This document shows, piece by piece, positions 37,011 to 49,259 of a stretch of DNA of 64,000 nucleotides. Location of the stretch: assembly GCA_028023455.1 (NCBI GenBank), contig JAQFVV010001091.1:1-64000 (forward strand). Direction: 5' to 3'. The stretch's first letter is position 1. Each line of letters starts with the position of its first letter. A program made the translations under genes and the position numbers. The stretch is from Epiperipatus broadwayi (taxonomy: Eukaryota > Onychophora > Udeonychophora > Euonychophora > Peripatidae). The notes beneath the pieces were generated by a model. That model ran no database searches. It saw only the letters and a list, made by a program, of their open reading frames with translations, and was not told the origin of the DNA.

Positions 37011-37036
37011 GACTTGTGTGATCAAGTCGAAACGTC
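37011..37036 (+). ncRNA. degenerate hammerhead-like motif
   Basis: GACTTG, loop TGTGAT, CAAGTC, then GAAACGTC form a perfect stem II with the GAAA box and a GUC triplet, but the expected CUGAUGA before the stem is not present (ACACAT instead). It is probably a decayed retroelement ribozyme. Confidence 0.3.
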
Positions 37037-37123
37037 GGTATATCAATATTTACATTTTTTAACACGGATGAACCCGCAAAATATGTCTTTTATATATGCA
37101 ACCCGTGAAAATATATATATATG

Positions 37124-37225
37124 TCGAAAAACAATACAATTAATACAGTAAACAATATTTAAATATATATATATTCTATAATTTAAAACATTGTTTACTA
37201 TAGTAATTATTGTATTGTTTTTCGA
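37124..37225. repeat. imperfect palindrome around (TA)n
   Basis: TCGAAAAACAATACAATTA and its near reverse complement TAATTATTGTATTGTTTTTCGA, with AGTAAACAAT/ATTGTTTACT further in, surround a (TA)n-rich loop. Confidence 0.85.
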
Positions 37226-38828
37226 AAAATTATACATATTTTATTATAATTGATATACAGACATTGATTAATAATTTACATATATATTGTAATCAGTTCG
37301 TTACTTAGCTGCACTAGAATAATAAAAGTAAAAAAATAGATAGTTGGCAGTATGTTCCTCGGGGTCATTTTTTAACTCAATATTTTTAAGTCCTCACTAT
37401 AATATTATGGTAATTCTTAAACATTAAATATATTTAAGGCTATTTTTTAAAGAAATCAGAAAGGAAGAACAAAATAAGATTTTAATACCTTTATAATGTT
37501 TTTATTTTTAATCATAGTTGTTTTCTTTTCTTTATCTCTATTTAATGAAAAAGAAAAATCATCAGTGCAATTAACTGATTATCTTGTTGCTGTTGTTGTT
37601 ATTTTGCAAGAAGATTTGTTTTCAATTATAAAGGAAGGCCCAGAATAATATATTGTATTTTGACTTCTTGACTTGTTTTTAATATCTAAGATTAAGAAGA
37701 TGATTTATGACATTATATCTACTTGGATGTCATGAAATTTATCATGTAAGAGACAGATTGAAATTGGCTTGTGGGCAGGATTGTTCTAGAAAAAATACAT
37801 ATGTGGAAGTGTAAATTAGTGACTATACCCAAGTGTCAAGGGAGGATATTTCTAACTTAGCTCTTGAAGAAAGAGCATTCGAAGATTAATCCATTTGCTA
37901 AAAAGTATAGATCAAATTATTTCTAATTTAATTGTTGAAGAGAAAGCAGTGAAGTTTTATTCCAGCTACTAAAGAAAAAAGCATCAAAGTCTTTACCAAA
38001 CTATTGAATAAAATAAAAGTTTTTTTTATTATCAAACTTTTAGCACAGTATGAGTTTAGCACTAAAAATGGTTTGAGCAATAAAAACCATGTGCTAGATT
38101 CAGCTAAATAGTAGGCATCAACTTCCCTCATACAACCTAATTTCATTGGAACAAAAATGTAGAGAATGTACCACCATGATGTATTCTGCAATCTAGCCTT
38201 CAACCAAGTGCTTATTACATCAGAGTCAGTCTCACCTTAAAAATCAAGAAAATCCAATGGACAAAATTTGCTATTTTTTGGTTAGCCTGGAATTACTACA
38301 GACTAGAAAAACATTCCTTAATAATACATGTGTCTAAAAATTCTTCAAAGAAATGCTCCATTGATAAGAAAGTGGAAATTGTCACTATATAGGACATCAT
38401 AAACACTAAATTTATGGGTAGAGGTGTTATGTTTTATGTGTGCACACTCTTTTGTGGGTTAATAGATATGTTTGGTTTCTAAAAGTAATAATAGCTTGAT
38501 TTTTGTGTTATATAATAATTGATAATAGTACATACTTCACAAAGTTAAATTATTTCCAATTGTTAGACACTTTTTTATATAAAATCCAGTCAAATTTTTC
38601 TTACAAATAATGAAATAGGTTTATTTAAAAAACTATCTGTTGTAAAGCTACTTTTTTGCTAAGCTGAATCAAAGATTGCTATATTTGATTCTGAACATAT
38701 TGTTTAATTAATTTGTAAATATTTTAAAGAAGTTGAATCAAATATTGTTATTTATGATTTTGAAAATGTTTAACTAACACTTACTTATTTTTGTAATACA
38801 TTAAAGATCAGCCTTTTCAAGCTATTGT

Positions 38829-39010
38829 GCATGTGCTTTTTACGAGTGTTAATAATAAATGAATACTTTCACTCCCAACACAAGATATAGTATTTAAGAA
38901 AGAATAAAATGAATCCACTTATTCTTTCCAACCCAAATGCTTATATATGGGCAAATCTTAAGTACTGGAAATGAAAGTGTGAGGATAGACCACTCACTTT
39001 AAATTACTAT
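38829..39010. repeat. dispersed ~180-bp repeat, copy 2
   Basis: It matches 80-262 in order, including ACACAAGATATAGTA, CCATTCTT/CTTATTCTTT and ATATGGGCAAATCTTA. Its class is unknown. Confidence 0.6.
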
Positions 39011-40959
39011 TTACGATGTCTGAATGAAAAGACAGTACATAATGAATTTAAAGTTAATCCACAAATCAAAATTAATTGGTTGGTTACTATAATTTTTGTA
39101 AAATGTATTTTGTTTTGATGAAATGGGTATTTGGAATGTCAAACTACCATGCCATTTTTTTGTTAATTAAATATTAAATAATTGTTTTACAAATATTATA
39201 TCCAATTTCTGTTTCATGATGTGAAGTGTGTATGTGTGATCTTATATCATGAAAGCTTATATTCTAGGATTTAGTGTTTCTGATGTTCACAATAAAACTA
39301 GTTATTGATAAGTAGTGTAAGTACATGATTTACAAAAAGTTATTTAAAATAAGCTAATTTATTTATTTATTTTTTCTCTTGCTCACAGTAATAAATTACA
39401 AAATTCTTGCTTTCTAAGCTAGATTCATGCATAACAGCTATATAAAATAAGGTTCATATATATTCATGTATGCACATCCATGTAGTGATGATGATGATTC
39501 TGAATTGGCATGAAGAGTATGTTCTTCAAAGTCTATGCATTATATTTTATTCCATTCAGTCTGTATTAGAAATTAAGTTTATAGTTGGCCAGTACATAAA
39601 TAGTACAAACTGATCAGGGATTGATGATGGTCATATTCTTTTAATATCCCAGGATTATTGATTTTATGGTTATATATTTAGATAGATTAGTACTTAAGCT
39701 TGTGCATTCAAATTAATGCTTCGATAATCCACCTCATGTTGGTAATGGCTAAATAATTGGCTGAGTCTATAGTAGACCCATTTTAAATACAATTACCAGA
39801 TTGATTACTGATTTATCTTTATTGTTAATCATTTGTGATAATGAATGAGTATTGCTTATTTTTATTTATAATGCTAGTCAATTATTAATGATAATGATAG
39901 CTATTGTAGCGAGTTAACTGGGCTGATCTCTTAGAGTGATCTATCATGCTCATTCCTATTTATATTAAATATTATATTTTTTTACTTGAGGATAAACAAA
40001 CAATTCCTCAGATCTCTGATGGTTTAAAGCCTGATTTTTCATAAAGTTCAAAATAGCTATCCAACTTTGAATTGATGCTGTTCATACACTGAGGTCATCA
40101 TCTCAGGTATAACTCCCTTATTTTCCTCTAGTGTTATAATATATTGTAATAGTTATATTGGCCATACCAATATTACAATATTATATTTTCAAAAAATTAT
40201 GTGATACATTTATTTTGTTTATCTCTTCTTTTGTAAAAAATAAAATATGTTAGATTCAATTTGTATATGACCTCAAAAAGATTTATAAGAATACAGTTAA
40301 AGTATAAATCAAATGGAAAAATATTAGACTGATATATTTTTTCATTATCTCTCACCCACTGAAGCTGGAAAAATGAAAGCAAAATAAATTGCCTATCACA
40401 GAATCCTTTTTTTTATAAACGTAGGAAGTGAAAATTATTTATTTTTAATTAGTAAGAGTGATGGAGATTTTTTTGTTAAGGTTTGAATGGAATAGAAAGA
40501 TCTAAGTTAATGTAAATAACTCATTGGTTTCAACACTAGTGCAAATGATTAATCTACATTCCTAATCAACTAGTTTTAAAACTGCTATTGGTAAAAGGAA
40601 CTTTGTAAACAGATCATCAGAAATGAAATAAGGATATAAAATCTTATGTGATTATCATTAAGGTTTCATTTAATGATACCCTGGAAGAAAATATAAATAT
40701 TTAAAAAAAGAAACAGAAGAATTTTAAGATAGTTAGCTGTAAGATATGTTAAAGTCAGAAATTTTTAATATTGTTTGTATTTATAAATATTCAGGATAAA
40801 TAAAAAAAAAGAATTGTTAAGAACCTATAACAAAAATTAAAGGATTAAAATTATTTTCAAACTTATTAAAATAATATTATTTTCCTATTCATGAAGGAAT
40901 TATATAAATATAATATTTGGACTTCAATTATTTAGAATACAAAATATATAATGAACATC

Positions 40960-42650
40960 GTCATTATCAACCATTATATATCCACTGCATATGAACACCT
41001 CTTCAAGTTCAATCCATATTCTCTAATCTTCTTCACACTTTTTCATTACATCCATCTGTCTTACATGTAGTCCTTTAGGGTTCTCTTACCATCCCTTGCT
41101 CAAAGATTTGAATTGTCCATTTTGTATTATTTCTGCTAGAAATATGTCCAACCCAATTCTAATTCAGTCTTTTGATTGTTTCAATTAATATATGTTTGTT
41201 CTCTATCTTCTTACTTCCAATAAGGATCCCTCCATAGTTATTTGAATAACCTGAAGTCTCAGTACTGCCTTCTTTTAAATGTTCAAGTCTCAGAACAATA
41301 AGAAAGAATTGGTTAAATGCATTTATTAAAAACATTTCTTTTCAAACATATAATCATATTTTCTTTTAGTTCAAATTATTTGTACCAAAAACACTCTAAC
41401 CAAATTTAATTCTATTATTAATTTTATTCATTATGTTTACATATGGAATAATAATCTGATTAACTTATAGTAGCTGTTAACTTTGTTTTTAATCTTTGAG
41501 AAAAATTAATTCCACATTACTTTTATCTTTTTAATATTTGTTTTATTACTACTTTCTTTCATCTGATAACTTTTGCAACATTTCCTGAAACTCTGAATCA
41601 TTATTTGCAAAAACAACTACATCATCTGTACAATCCAAATGACTTAAAATAAGCTCCATTTTCTTGTAGTTATTTAGCTTCCCATTTCAATCCACAAAAC
41701 ACTTCTCCGAGCACTGCTGTAAAAAGTTTTGGAGATATGGAATCATCCTGTCTTACAATCTTCTCAATGATAACTTTCCTGTTATCATTAGGTAATCTAA
41801 TTGTTGCTGTTGCATTTTTATAAATATTCTTCAGAAATGGCAACATCTTGAGTCTATACATTGATGATACCATGCTTTTAATCATTGAAGTAATGCTTAT
41901 ACAATCAAATATATTTTCATAATCTACAAATCCAAAGTTTAATGACAACTCATATTTATTAATCCTTTGTATTATTTCTCTCAATACTTGAATATGATCT
42001 ATCTTACTAAAACCACTCTTAAATCCAGCTTGTTGTCTTAATAATGGTTGAAGTTCAATGTTGTCTGCATACAAGTTGTAATTATTTTGGTAAAAAATTA
42101 TATAATTCACATAACAGGCTTATATTTCTGTAATTTCTAATATTTTCTTTATAATTTTTTTACATATTAATAGTGCATTCTTCCAATCATTTGGTATATA
42201 TGTATCAGTTATGTATTTGATATATAATGTTAATTTTTTCCCCATTTTTTTCATCTGCAATGTTTAATATATTGATTAAAATTATATCATTACCTGGAGC
42301 TTCATAAATTTAATTACATGTCTCACTTCTTTATTTAAAATCCTGAACAATTCAGAAGATTGAATTAAATGCATGAGGTGATTGATATTTTTACTATATA
42401 ATTTTTGATACTTCATCTATTCATTTCAGTACATCATCTCTCTTTTATTAAGAGCTGCAGCTTTTTTTCTTATTGCATGTAACTTTTCTACCAATACTGC
42501 AATGTTGTTTGATATTCTTAAGACTTTTGTCCTCTTCTACAGCTTTTTTTCAGATTGACAATTATACTTTCTTATATTAGTATAATCTTTTTTGCCTACT
42601 ATTTTACAATATTTGGATATTCAATTTTTCATAATGTATCATTTTATATA
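40960..42650 (-). pseudogene. RTE-like LINE remnant in unit C, main part
   Basis: The minus-strand frame at 41670-42110 holds the best-preserved reverse transcriptase piece: QAGFKSGFSKIDHIQVL, then VDYENIFDC (the FxDYEKAFD-type motif with substitutions) and DDSISPKLFTAVLGE. Downstream parts are broken. The 5' part continues after an insertion at 45590-46080 and again at 51738-51875, so one LINE copy is split into three pieces by later elements. Confidence 0.8.
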
Positions 42651-42966
42651 TTGTACCACTAATCCAGTGCTACATGTTCATAATAATTTTTGTCTAAAAT
42701 TATTAAAATAAAAATTACATAAACAAGGTACATATTTTAAAATTAAAGCTCTAATAAATAAAAAATCACTGCAGAATCAAGTACCAATAAATGATTAAAA
42801 TAAGCTTCATCAAAAGAAATGTTTAAAATATTTGACTTTATTTAAAGAAAAGTCCAGTAATTAATTAAAACAATATATTTAAGTCCCCCCCCCCTCTGAT
42901 TCTAACTTTTTTTATTTCAAAATTGGTATTTAGAAAGTTAGATAGTTTTTTGAAGGAGAATGCAGT

Positions 42967-43071
42967 AGGTCAAGTGCTGGTGGCAGAGAGGTCAGCACAG
43001 CTGCCTTACAAGCATTTGTCCCAGGTTTGCAAGTTCACTTCCCAGCCGATGCTTTGACACATGAAAAGAAA
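42967..43071 (+). mobile_element. tRNA-derived SINE with 9-bp TSD
   Basis: GTGCTGGTGGCAGAGAGGTC begins the tRNA-like part, a CTTACAAG anticodon-loop-like segment follows, and the end is CACATGAAAAGAA. GAATGCAGT is duplicated at 42958-42966 and 43072-43080. Confidence 0.85.
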
Positions 43072-44827
43072 GAATGCAGTTAGCCAGGAGGGAATTTAAC
43101 TTAAAAATTAAACTCTTAAAGAAAAAAAAAAGAAATCTTAAAACTAAAAAAAAAATCTCTCTTTCCATTTATGTAAGAATGAGGAGTGTATGCATAAATA
43201 AGGTTGATTTTAAAATACATAAAGAAATAAAATATGTGCATGTTAAAAAAAAGAAAAATGAAAGTTAAATTTAAAAATAAATGAAAGCTTATAATTAAAT
43301 TTAAAATTTCACTCAAAGATTGCTAATCCGATAAATAAAGAATGGGAATTAGTAGTTATAATCTGTTACAAAAATAACAATGGGAATAATTAAAGACTAT
43401 CTTATCCAAGGACTGGTTAATATCCAATCGCAAATAATTAACATAATTTAATGAGATTAATTAAACTGATTCAGGAAATTTAATTAAAAGAAGATAATAA
43501 CAAAGAGACATCAACATATAAATAGGACTGAAAATTTGAGGCACTCAGAGTTATATATACTGGTTTTGGTTCTCTTACTGCAAACTTTTATATTTTCAAC
43601 TCGTTACCATACATCAGAGGATTGCAGCTATATTCCAATCTCGATCCAGAAGAATATCTGCAATCCACCTGTTATAAGTTATGCCTGTATAAAAATCTGA
43701 ACCAAGAGAAAACATTTATCTGCCTGAACAGAAGAATCAGCTAGGAGCCATGACCAAAATTATCAAAGAACCAAAATCCAACTGGTTGATAAATTAAACT
43801 ACATGCAGCAGGAGAACGGAAGTAGCTGCCATTTCAGGAAGACTGCCAAAAATCCTAGGTAATATAAATTCTTATTCCCTTTCATGGACTGATATTAACT
43901 TTAAGAACAATAGTAGCAATTTTTGAGTGTCCTTTGATATTCAGAATAAATGAACTATAGTATGTGCTTGAATATCAGCTTCTTAATGTACCTGACAGAT
44001 GTTTCGTAAAAGCGTTCCTCGAATAATTAATATGTGTAACTCCAGTATGTATATGCATTTTGATATGAATTATGTGTATGATTCATTTTAAATATTTATT
44101 AAAAATATGAGTGTATGGAATCAATATCATTTGTTGTATAAGTTTATTGTTTATAATTTTATATAGTATATAATATGTGTGATAAGTAGGGCAATTATAT
44201 TATTATTTAGATGATATAAATTAACCTAAAAATTTCTAGTATCAAATTTATTTAAATATATTACAATAAAATATTGTCTCCTAATTGGTCTTGAGTAGTT
44301 ATATAATGTTATCCCACGAATATTCATTTATTTTCATTCTTGTATTTCCTTGACAGAGCTAGCTAGGATTTATCAGGTGCTGAATTTAGTAGCTGTCATT
44401 CAAGGCATGTTAACTACTTCTTATACTTAGCTGGCTTCTGACATTTACTTCAAAACAAATAAAGTGCTATGAGTGACACGGTTTGAATTCTGCAGTGGAA
44501 AAGTCTGTAGCTTGAAAATGTGGCTATAAATTATACCTTGTATAATTTTGGTCTAGCTATATGTACCCTCTGGGCATTATGCTTCTCAGCCTGTAGGCTG
44601 GTGTGATGCAATACTAAATTACAGCTGAGTGGATTGAATATATAATAAATAATTTTATAATATTGTCATATTTTATATATAAAAAAGTCAACAATGTTTT
44701 TCACAATTCTGTTTTATTAAAGAGTAAAAAAAATTACTCTATATGTTTTTTTAACTCCCACCGGGTTCAGTATATATTCTTATTCCTTATTTTCTTTATA
44801 AATTTTCTTGTCTTAACTCTTATAATG

Positions 44828-45579
44828 CATGACTCATCTAAAAATGAGAAGATTTGACATCACTCTAAATCGGCTACTTTTTATCCCACGTATACATATG
44901 ACACGTCATTAGAAAGAAAATCAAAAGTTCTGTAAGATGGTGCCCTCTTCAGAGTTATTTTACAAGTAAAAAATCAATAAAAATGACCATACATGTCAAA
45001 CAAAACCAAAGCACCGCCTCCTCACCAACTTTTCTTGAATCTTATTGGCTGTCCCACTTCTGTCAGAAAGGGTAATGGCTGCCAAAAAGAAAAAGTTACG
45101 TTCGTTTTGATTTTTATTACGAAAATGATAAACGAATGTTTACAACATTTTAAACAATATTTGAATTGAATTACAAATTATTATTGATAAAATAATACTA
45201 AAAATCAAATTATTTTAGAAAAATAGTTAAGATATTACCAAGAATTATTTATTTATTGCTACATATTGATCATAACGTAAAGTGAAAAAAAAAAGATTGT
45301 GTCAGCAATCTTTTTTGGTTGGTTGAATAGCGGTTACTTTTATTTCACCGCAATTGAATATTTTTTAAATTATAAATCAAATTTTATTTTTGAAAAGATT
45401 TTCGTTTGCTTTCATAATCTGAAAATTCAGTAATATACTTTTTACAAATGAAACTAACGTATTTATATTATTAAAAGTGATCTATTTTAACAATAGATTT
45501 TGTTAAAGTTGTGAGTTGGCCAATTACAAGTTTTGATTTTTAACTCATTCGGCCAATTATATAATCATCATTCAAAAGG
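44828..45579. mobile_element. piggyBac-like element, second copy
   Basis: It is alignable with 4253-5009 over its whole length: shared AAAAGTTCTGTAAGATGGTG-type block, the TTTTACAAGTAAAAAATCAA block, and GTGAGTTGGCCAATTA near the right end. It ends GG followed by TTAA (45580-45583). It is diverged, with a degraded left end. Confidence 0.5.
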
Positions 45580-45589
45580 TTAATAAACA

Positions 45590-46084
45590 TTTTATTGGTC
45601 AATTTCTGTTTTTTTTCTACCAGAGCTATCTTTGTTGCAGTTTTTAAATTTATATCATTTATGTTCCTATTATTGTCATTCAAATCTGATTGATGTTCAA
45701 AATCTACTAATAGTTGAAAACGATATGCAAATTCAAATTTAAATTTATTGGAATGTTTATGCAAATTACGAATATCAGCTATAATTATTGTTTGTTTTTT
45801 TTTAAATAACTTTTGTCTCTCTATTTTTGCATTAATAGGTAACTTAAATCTTTCTAATCAATGATTATTTCCTGAGTTTAAATTATTAAGGACATAATAA
45901 TATTGAAATATGTATTTTTTGTTAGTCAAAATATAATACAATTCTGTTATACCATATTTGGTTACTTCTATGTTCATTTCATTTTAACATTTTTCTCAAA
46001 AAAACAATTCATAATATTTTTTTCTGAACACTCCTCAAGGTTATATTTTGTCTCATTTCTATTCCCACCACCACATTTATCTAC
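45590..46084 (-). pseudogene. RTE-like LINE remnant in unit C, second piece
   Basis: It matches B 26065-26510 and D 60440-60930. The minus-strand frame at 45540-45764 includes a piece of the linker/endonuclease region and is broken at both ends. Confidence 0.6.
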
Positions 46085-48224
46085 TATAATGATCGAAAAG
46101 AAGGTGGAGATTGAATCTAACTGCAAACTACGATATCTGCTCTACAGGGCGCCATCTAGGCATTTAAACCTAGAAAAAATTATAGAGTAGGCAGATATGC
46201 GCTAAGATTCCACTTTATTTAAATATTCATATCATTAGCCCAAGTCACTAGCTCAGTGGAACAGTAGAGATTATAAAATATAACTTTATATCTTAAATAT
46301 AAAAAAATAAAAGCCACTGCCATAAATTAACACATAAAAATATTTATTTACGCACATATAAAATCATTCTAATTTGAGGAATAAGTTTAACATTTTAGAT
46401 GTTTATATTAATCTTTAATTTTACATTTAAATAGATTTCAATAATGAGTTTAATATTTATTTAGTGAGTCGAGTATGAATAGACTATATAGATTGTATTT
46501 GAAAAGAAAATATTCTATCCCTTATTTAACCTTAGGCCAAAAAGTTCGCAATCAAACTGGCACCATCTGATACATTTATGTATTCAATGTAGCATGAAAA
46601 TACGACAACACAAAATACTATACTGTCAGGAATATACGTCTGAACAGTAAGTAGAGTTAGAGAAGACATTGTCTCTCCACCAACAGGAATGCTACATGTG
46701 TTGGCGAGTAGAACAATAAACATAAAACTCCATAGGAATGGATTGCGGTCCTTTGCCATCTTACAAACCCATCCATAGGCAAAGAGAAGGTGTGTGGTGT
46801 ATATATGCAATCCTGCCCTTTCTCATACTACATCTACTAATTACACAAATATATCCAATCCATTGAGCCAATTCAATTACGAAACGAATAACCTAAGATT
46901 ACCCTCCCTTAATATAACTTTACAAAACTATATAGCCATTCACGCCCAACTTAAATTTAACATTTAAATACATTCACACATATGAATTTTATATAATTTG
47001 TTTTATAATGTCGAGTATAGATTGGTTGCACAGATTCCACAGTTAAAAACATTTCAAAATAAACACAACCGATCAAAATACAAAATCATCGATAATGTCA
47101 ATTGCATAGGGAATACACAAAACCCAATAGCATTCATCATAAGATGCTTGCAGTGACATCGCCACAACATTATCAACCGCTAACGAATCTATGCAACGTC
47201 TATACCCAACTTAAATTCCCTCATTTAAAATGTAAACAATAAATATTAATACAAATAAAATAATAAATGGAAATGATTTTTTTATCAAACGCAAACATAT
47301 ATAAAATTACACATTATCAATTGATTTTAAACTTAAAAGTCAGATAGAAGTTCATAAGCTTGAACGAAAGTTCTTAATTATTTTTAAATTTAGAGTTCAT
47401 GTCAATATAGCTTACGGTAGAAGAGTCCAGGTTCCTCTTTTTTAATTCCCGCGACATCTCCATTGGAAAATAATGTTCTGGAGGTGGCATTAGCTGGTTC
47501 CATTCTGGTATCACAGTCTTTTCATTTTTTTTTTAAATAAGTGAGAGAGAACGACAAGTGCGTCTTGTCATTCGTCTCCCCAAATCAAGTTCGAAAACTC
47601 ACTGGAACTCAATATTTTTCTTTTTATAGTCCTCCTATGGATTCCATGAACAAAGACGTCACTGTTCCATTTTTTCGTTATGGTCCGGGCCTTTATTTGC
47701 TGCTTCTATATTGGACAAGCTAATTCTTTATTCCTTATCTAATTTTGATCTGACTTTTTAATTACACAGCTTTTGGATAATTAATAAACAATCATTTCCA
47801 TCTACAAAAATATTTTATCTTTAAGTCTTGTACTTTTTTTATAAAAAAGTACGTTCAAATACTTATTTATTTGTTTTTTAAAAAATATTTTTAAAGTTTT
47901 GAATCTGTGCGAATATATATACGTTTAACAAACATTTTAAGGTACTTACGGATAATTTGCCTGATGACGTATTTGACCCACCGGTTTCCCTTCCGGTGGG
48001 CATCGACGATCGTTGTATGACAACGTTGTCATGGCAACGAAGTGACTGGCGTGATTAATCCATCAGAGAGTCAATTTTTTTTTTTTTTAACCGCGAGATT
48101 TAAAATTCGGAGAGACATTTGGAAAATTTTTTGATTTTTCTGTCTATTGTGATTTTGCTATCCACTTGATCACAGTGACTTTTTTCAGCTCTTCCATTGC
48201 GTTTTTGATATTTTACTTTGTGAT

Positions 48225-49022
48225 ATGGCTGAAGCTCCAAGAACCTTGTTCAGTTTACCGAGTACGGAGGAAGAAGCGATCATCTTCTTACAAGACCGCG
48301 GTCTTCTCCCCAAAAGGAAATTATGTCAAAATGGGCATGAAATGAAGAAATATATTTATGATTCCAAGAAACAATGGCGGTGTAACTTGAAGGATTGCCT
48401 GTCAGAAATTGCAATTAGAAAAGGCACGTGGTTTGTTGGCTCCAAAATGACTTTCGTGACCGCTATACGCTTCATCTATAGTTGGTCCAAAGAATTAACA
48501 TCGATAACATTTTGCGCGGAGGAATTGAATATTTCGGACAAAACTGTAATCGATTGGAATAACTACCTCCGGGAAGTTTGTACCTGGAGATTGTTAAGAA
48601 ATGAAAGGCGGAAAATCGGAGGTCCCAACACCATCGTTGAGATTGATGAAAGCCTCTTCACAAAACGGAAGAACAATGCCGGAAGAGTCCTACCACAGCA
48701 ATGGCTATTTGGCGGCGTGTGCAGAGAGACTGAGGAATGCTTTATTGTAGCCGTTCGAGATAGAAGTGCGTCTACTCTCATGCAAGAAATTTTGCAAAAT
48801 GTACACGAAGGCTCGACTATCTACAGCGATTGCTGGAAGGGATACAAGAGCGAAGAGTTAGCTGAGGCTGGCTACGAACACCATCGTGTTAATCACACAT
48901 ACAACTCCGTAGACCCCACAACTGGCGTACATACACAGAATGTTGAAAGGTTGTGGGGTTTGGTCAAATGGCGTAATAAAAACACAGAGGGACAGCACGT
49001 CAGCACCTCGACTCATATTTGA
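48225..49022 (+). CDS. Merlin transposase (ISXO2-like DDE), frame broken near the C-terminus
   Basis: It catalyses cut-and-paste movement of the element by acting on the 33-bp TIRs. The N-terminus has a zinc-ribbon-like set C34-X3-H38 and C53-X4-C58. A helix-turn-helix-like region follows (about 75-115, [17 protein letters not shown]). The DDE catalytic residues are D141 (VEIDES), D202 (YSDCWKGY) and E241 (NVERLW). The start is supported by GATATGG context and fits the domain layout. The frame ends at 49022 after 265 residues, but the family-typical tail [12 protein letters not shown] is encoded in the -1 frame and continues to a stop at 49106-49108, so a full protein would be about 294 residues. 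The shift lies at or near the run TAAAAAC (48977-48983): either a one-base deletion or, less likely, programmed frameshifting. Confidence 0.93.
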   Translation: MAEAPRTLFSLPSTEEEAIIFLQDRGLLPKRKLCQNGHEMKKYIYDSKKQWRCNLKDCLSEIAIRKGTWFVGSKMTFVTAIRFIYSWSKELTSITFCAEELNISDKTVIDWNNYLREVCTWRLLRNERRKIGGPNTIVEIDESLFTKRKNNAGRVLPQQWLFGGVCRETEECFIVAVRDRSASTLMQEILQNVHEGSTIYSDCWKGYKSEELAEAGYEHHRVNHTYNSVDPTTGVHTQNVERLWGLVKWRNKNTEGQHVSTSTHI

Positions 49023-49259
49023 GCGAGTTTATGTGGAGGCAGTCATACAAAGCTGATCCTTTCGCTGCAATTTTAGAACATATATCGCAATTCAGTCCTC
49101 CGCAGTGAACCTATTTGTAAGTAATTTTAATTTTTTATAATAATTATAATTTTAGAATTAATTATATTATTGAATATAGACAATACCAATATACAGTCCG
49201 TTTTTAACATTACCGCATGCTTATAAAGTACGGCCTCTTACACCACATTTTATACAAGA

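Larger units (their letters stand above)
36985..40135. other. ~3.1 kb insertion block in unit C
   Basis: Units A, B and D pass almost directly from the promoter region to the sequence equivalent to 40140, so this block is extra. It contains a degenerate hammerhead-like motif (37011-37036), a palindrome (37124-37225), an internally duplicated ~70-bp segment near 37840-37990 (ATTTCTAA...GAAG), and dispersed-repeat copy 2 (38829-39010). No intact gene was found. The 91-codon minus frame at 37928-38203 has no recognisable domain. Confidence 0.6.
42651..45579. other. composite insertion block in unit C
   Basis: It interrupts the LINE. It contains poly-C at about 42886, a SINE (42967-43071), an unclassified stretch at 43540-43860 with higher GC that ends at a donor-like CCTAG/GTAATA, another unclassified stretch (44340-44640), and a piggyBac-like copy. 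No intact gene is supportable. Confidence 0.5.

Noticed and set aside
37928-38203. 91-codon minus-strand frame in the 3.1 kb block
   Set aside because: No domain or paralogue; the surrounding sequence has an internal duplication and stops on both strands.
46532-46810. 92-codon minus-strand hydrophobic frame
   Set aside because: Lies in a non-coding LTR-like insertion, no homologue recognised and no conserved copy to compare.
48563-48781. Minus-strand frame inside the Merlin transposase
   Set aside because: Antisense shadow of a well-supported transposase.
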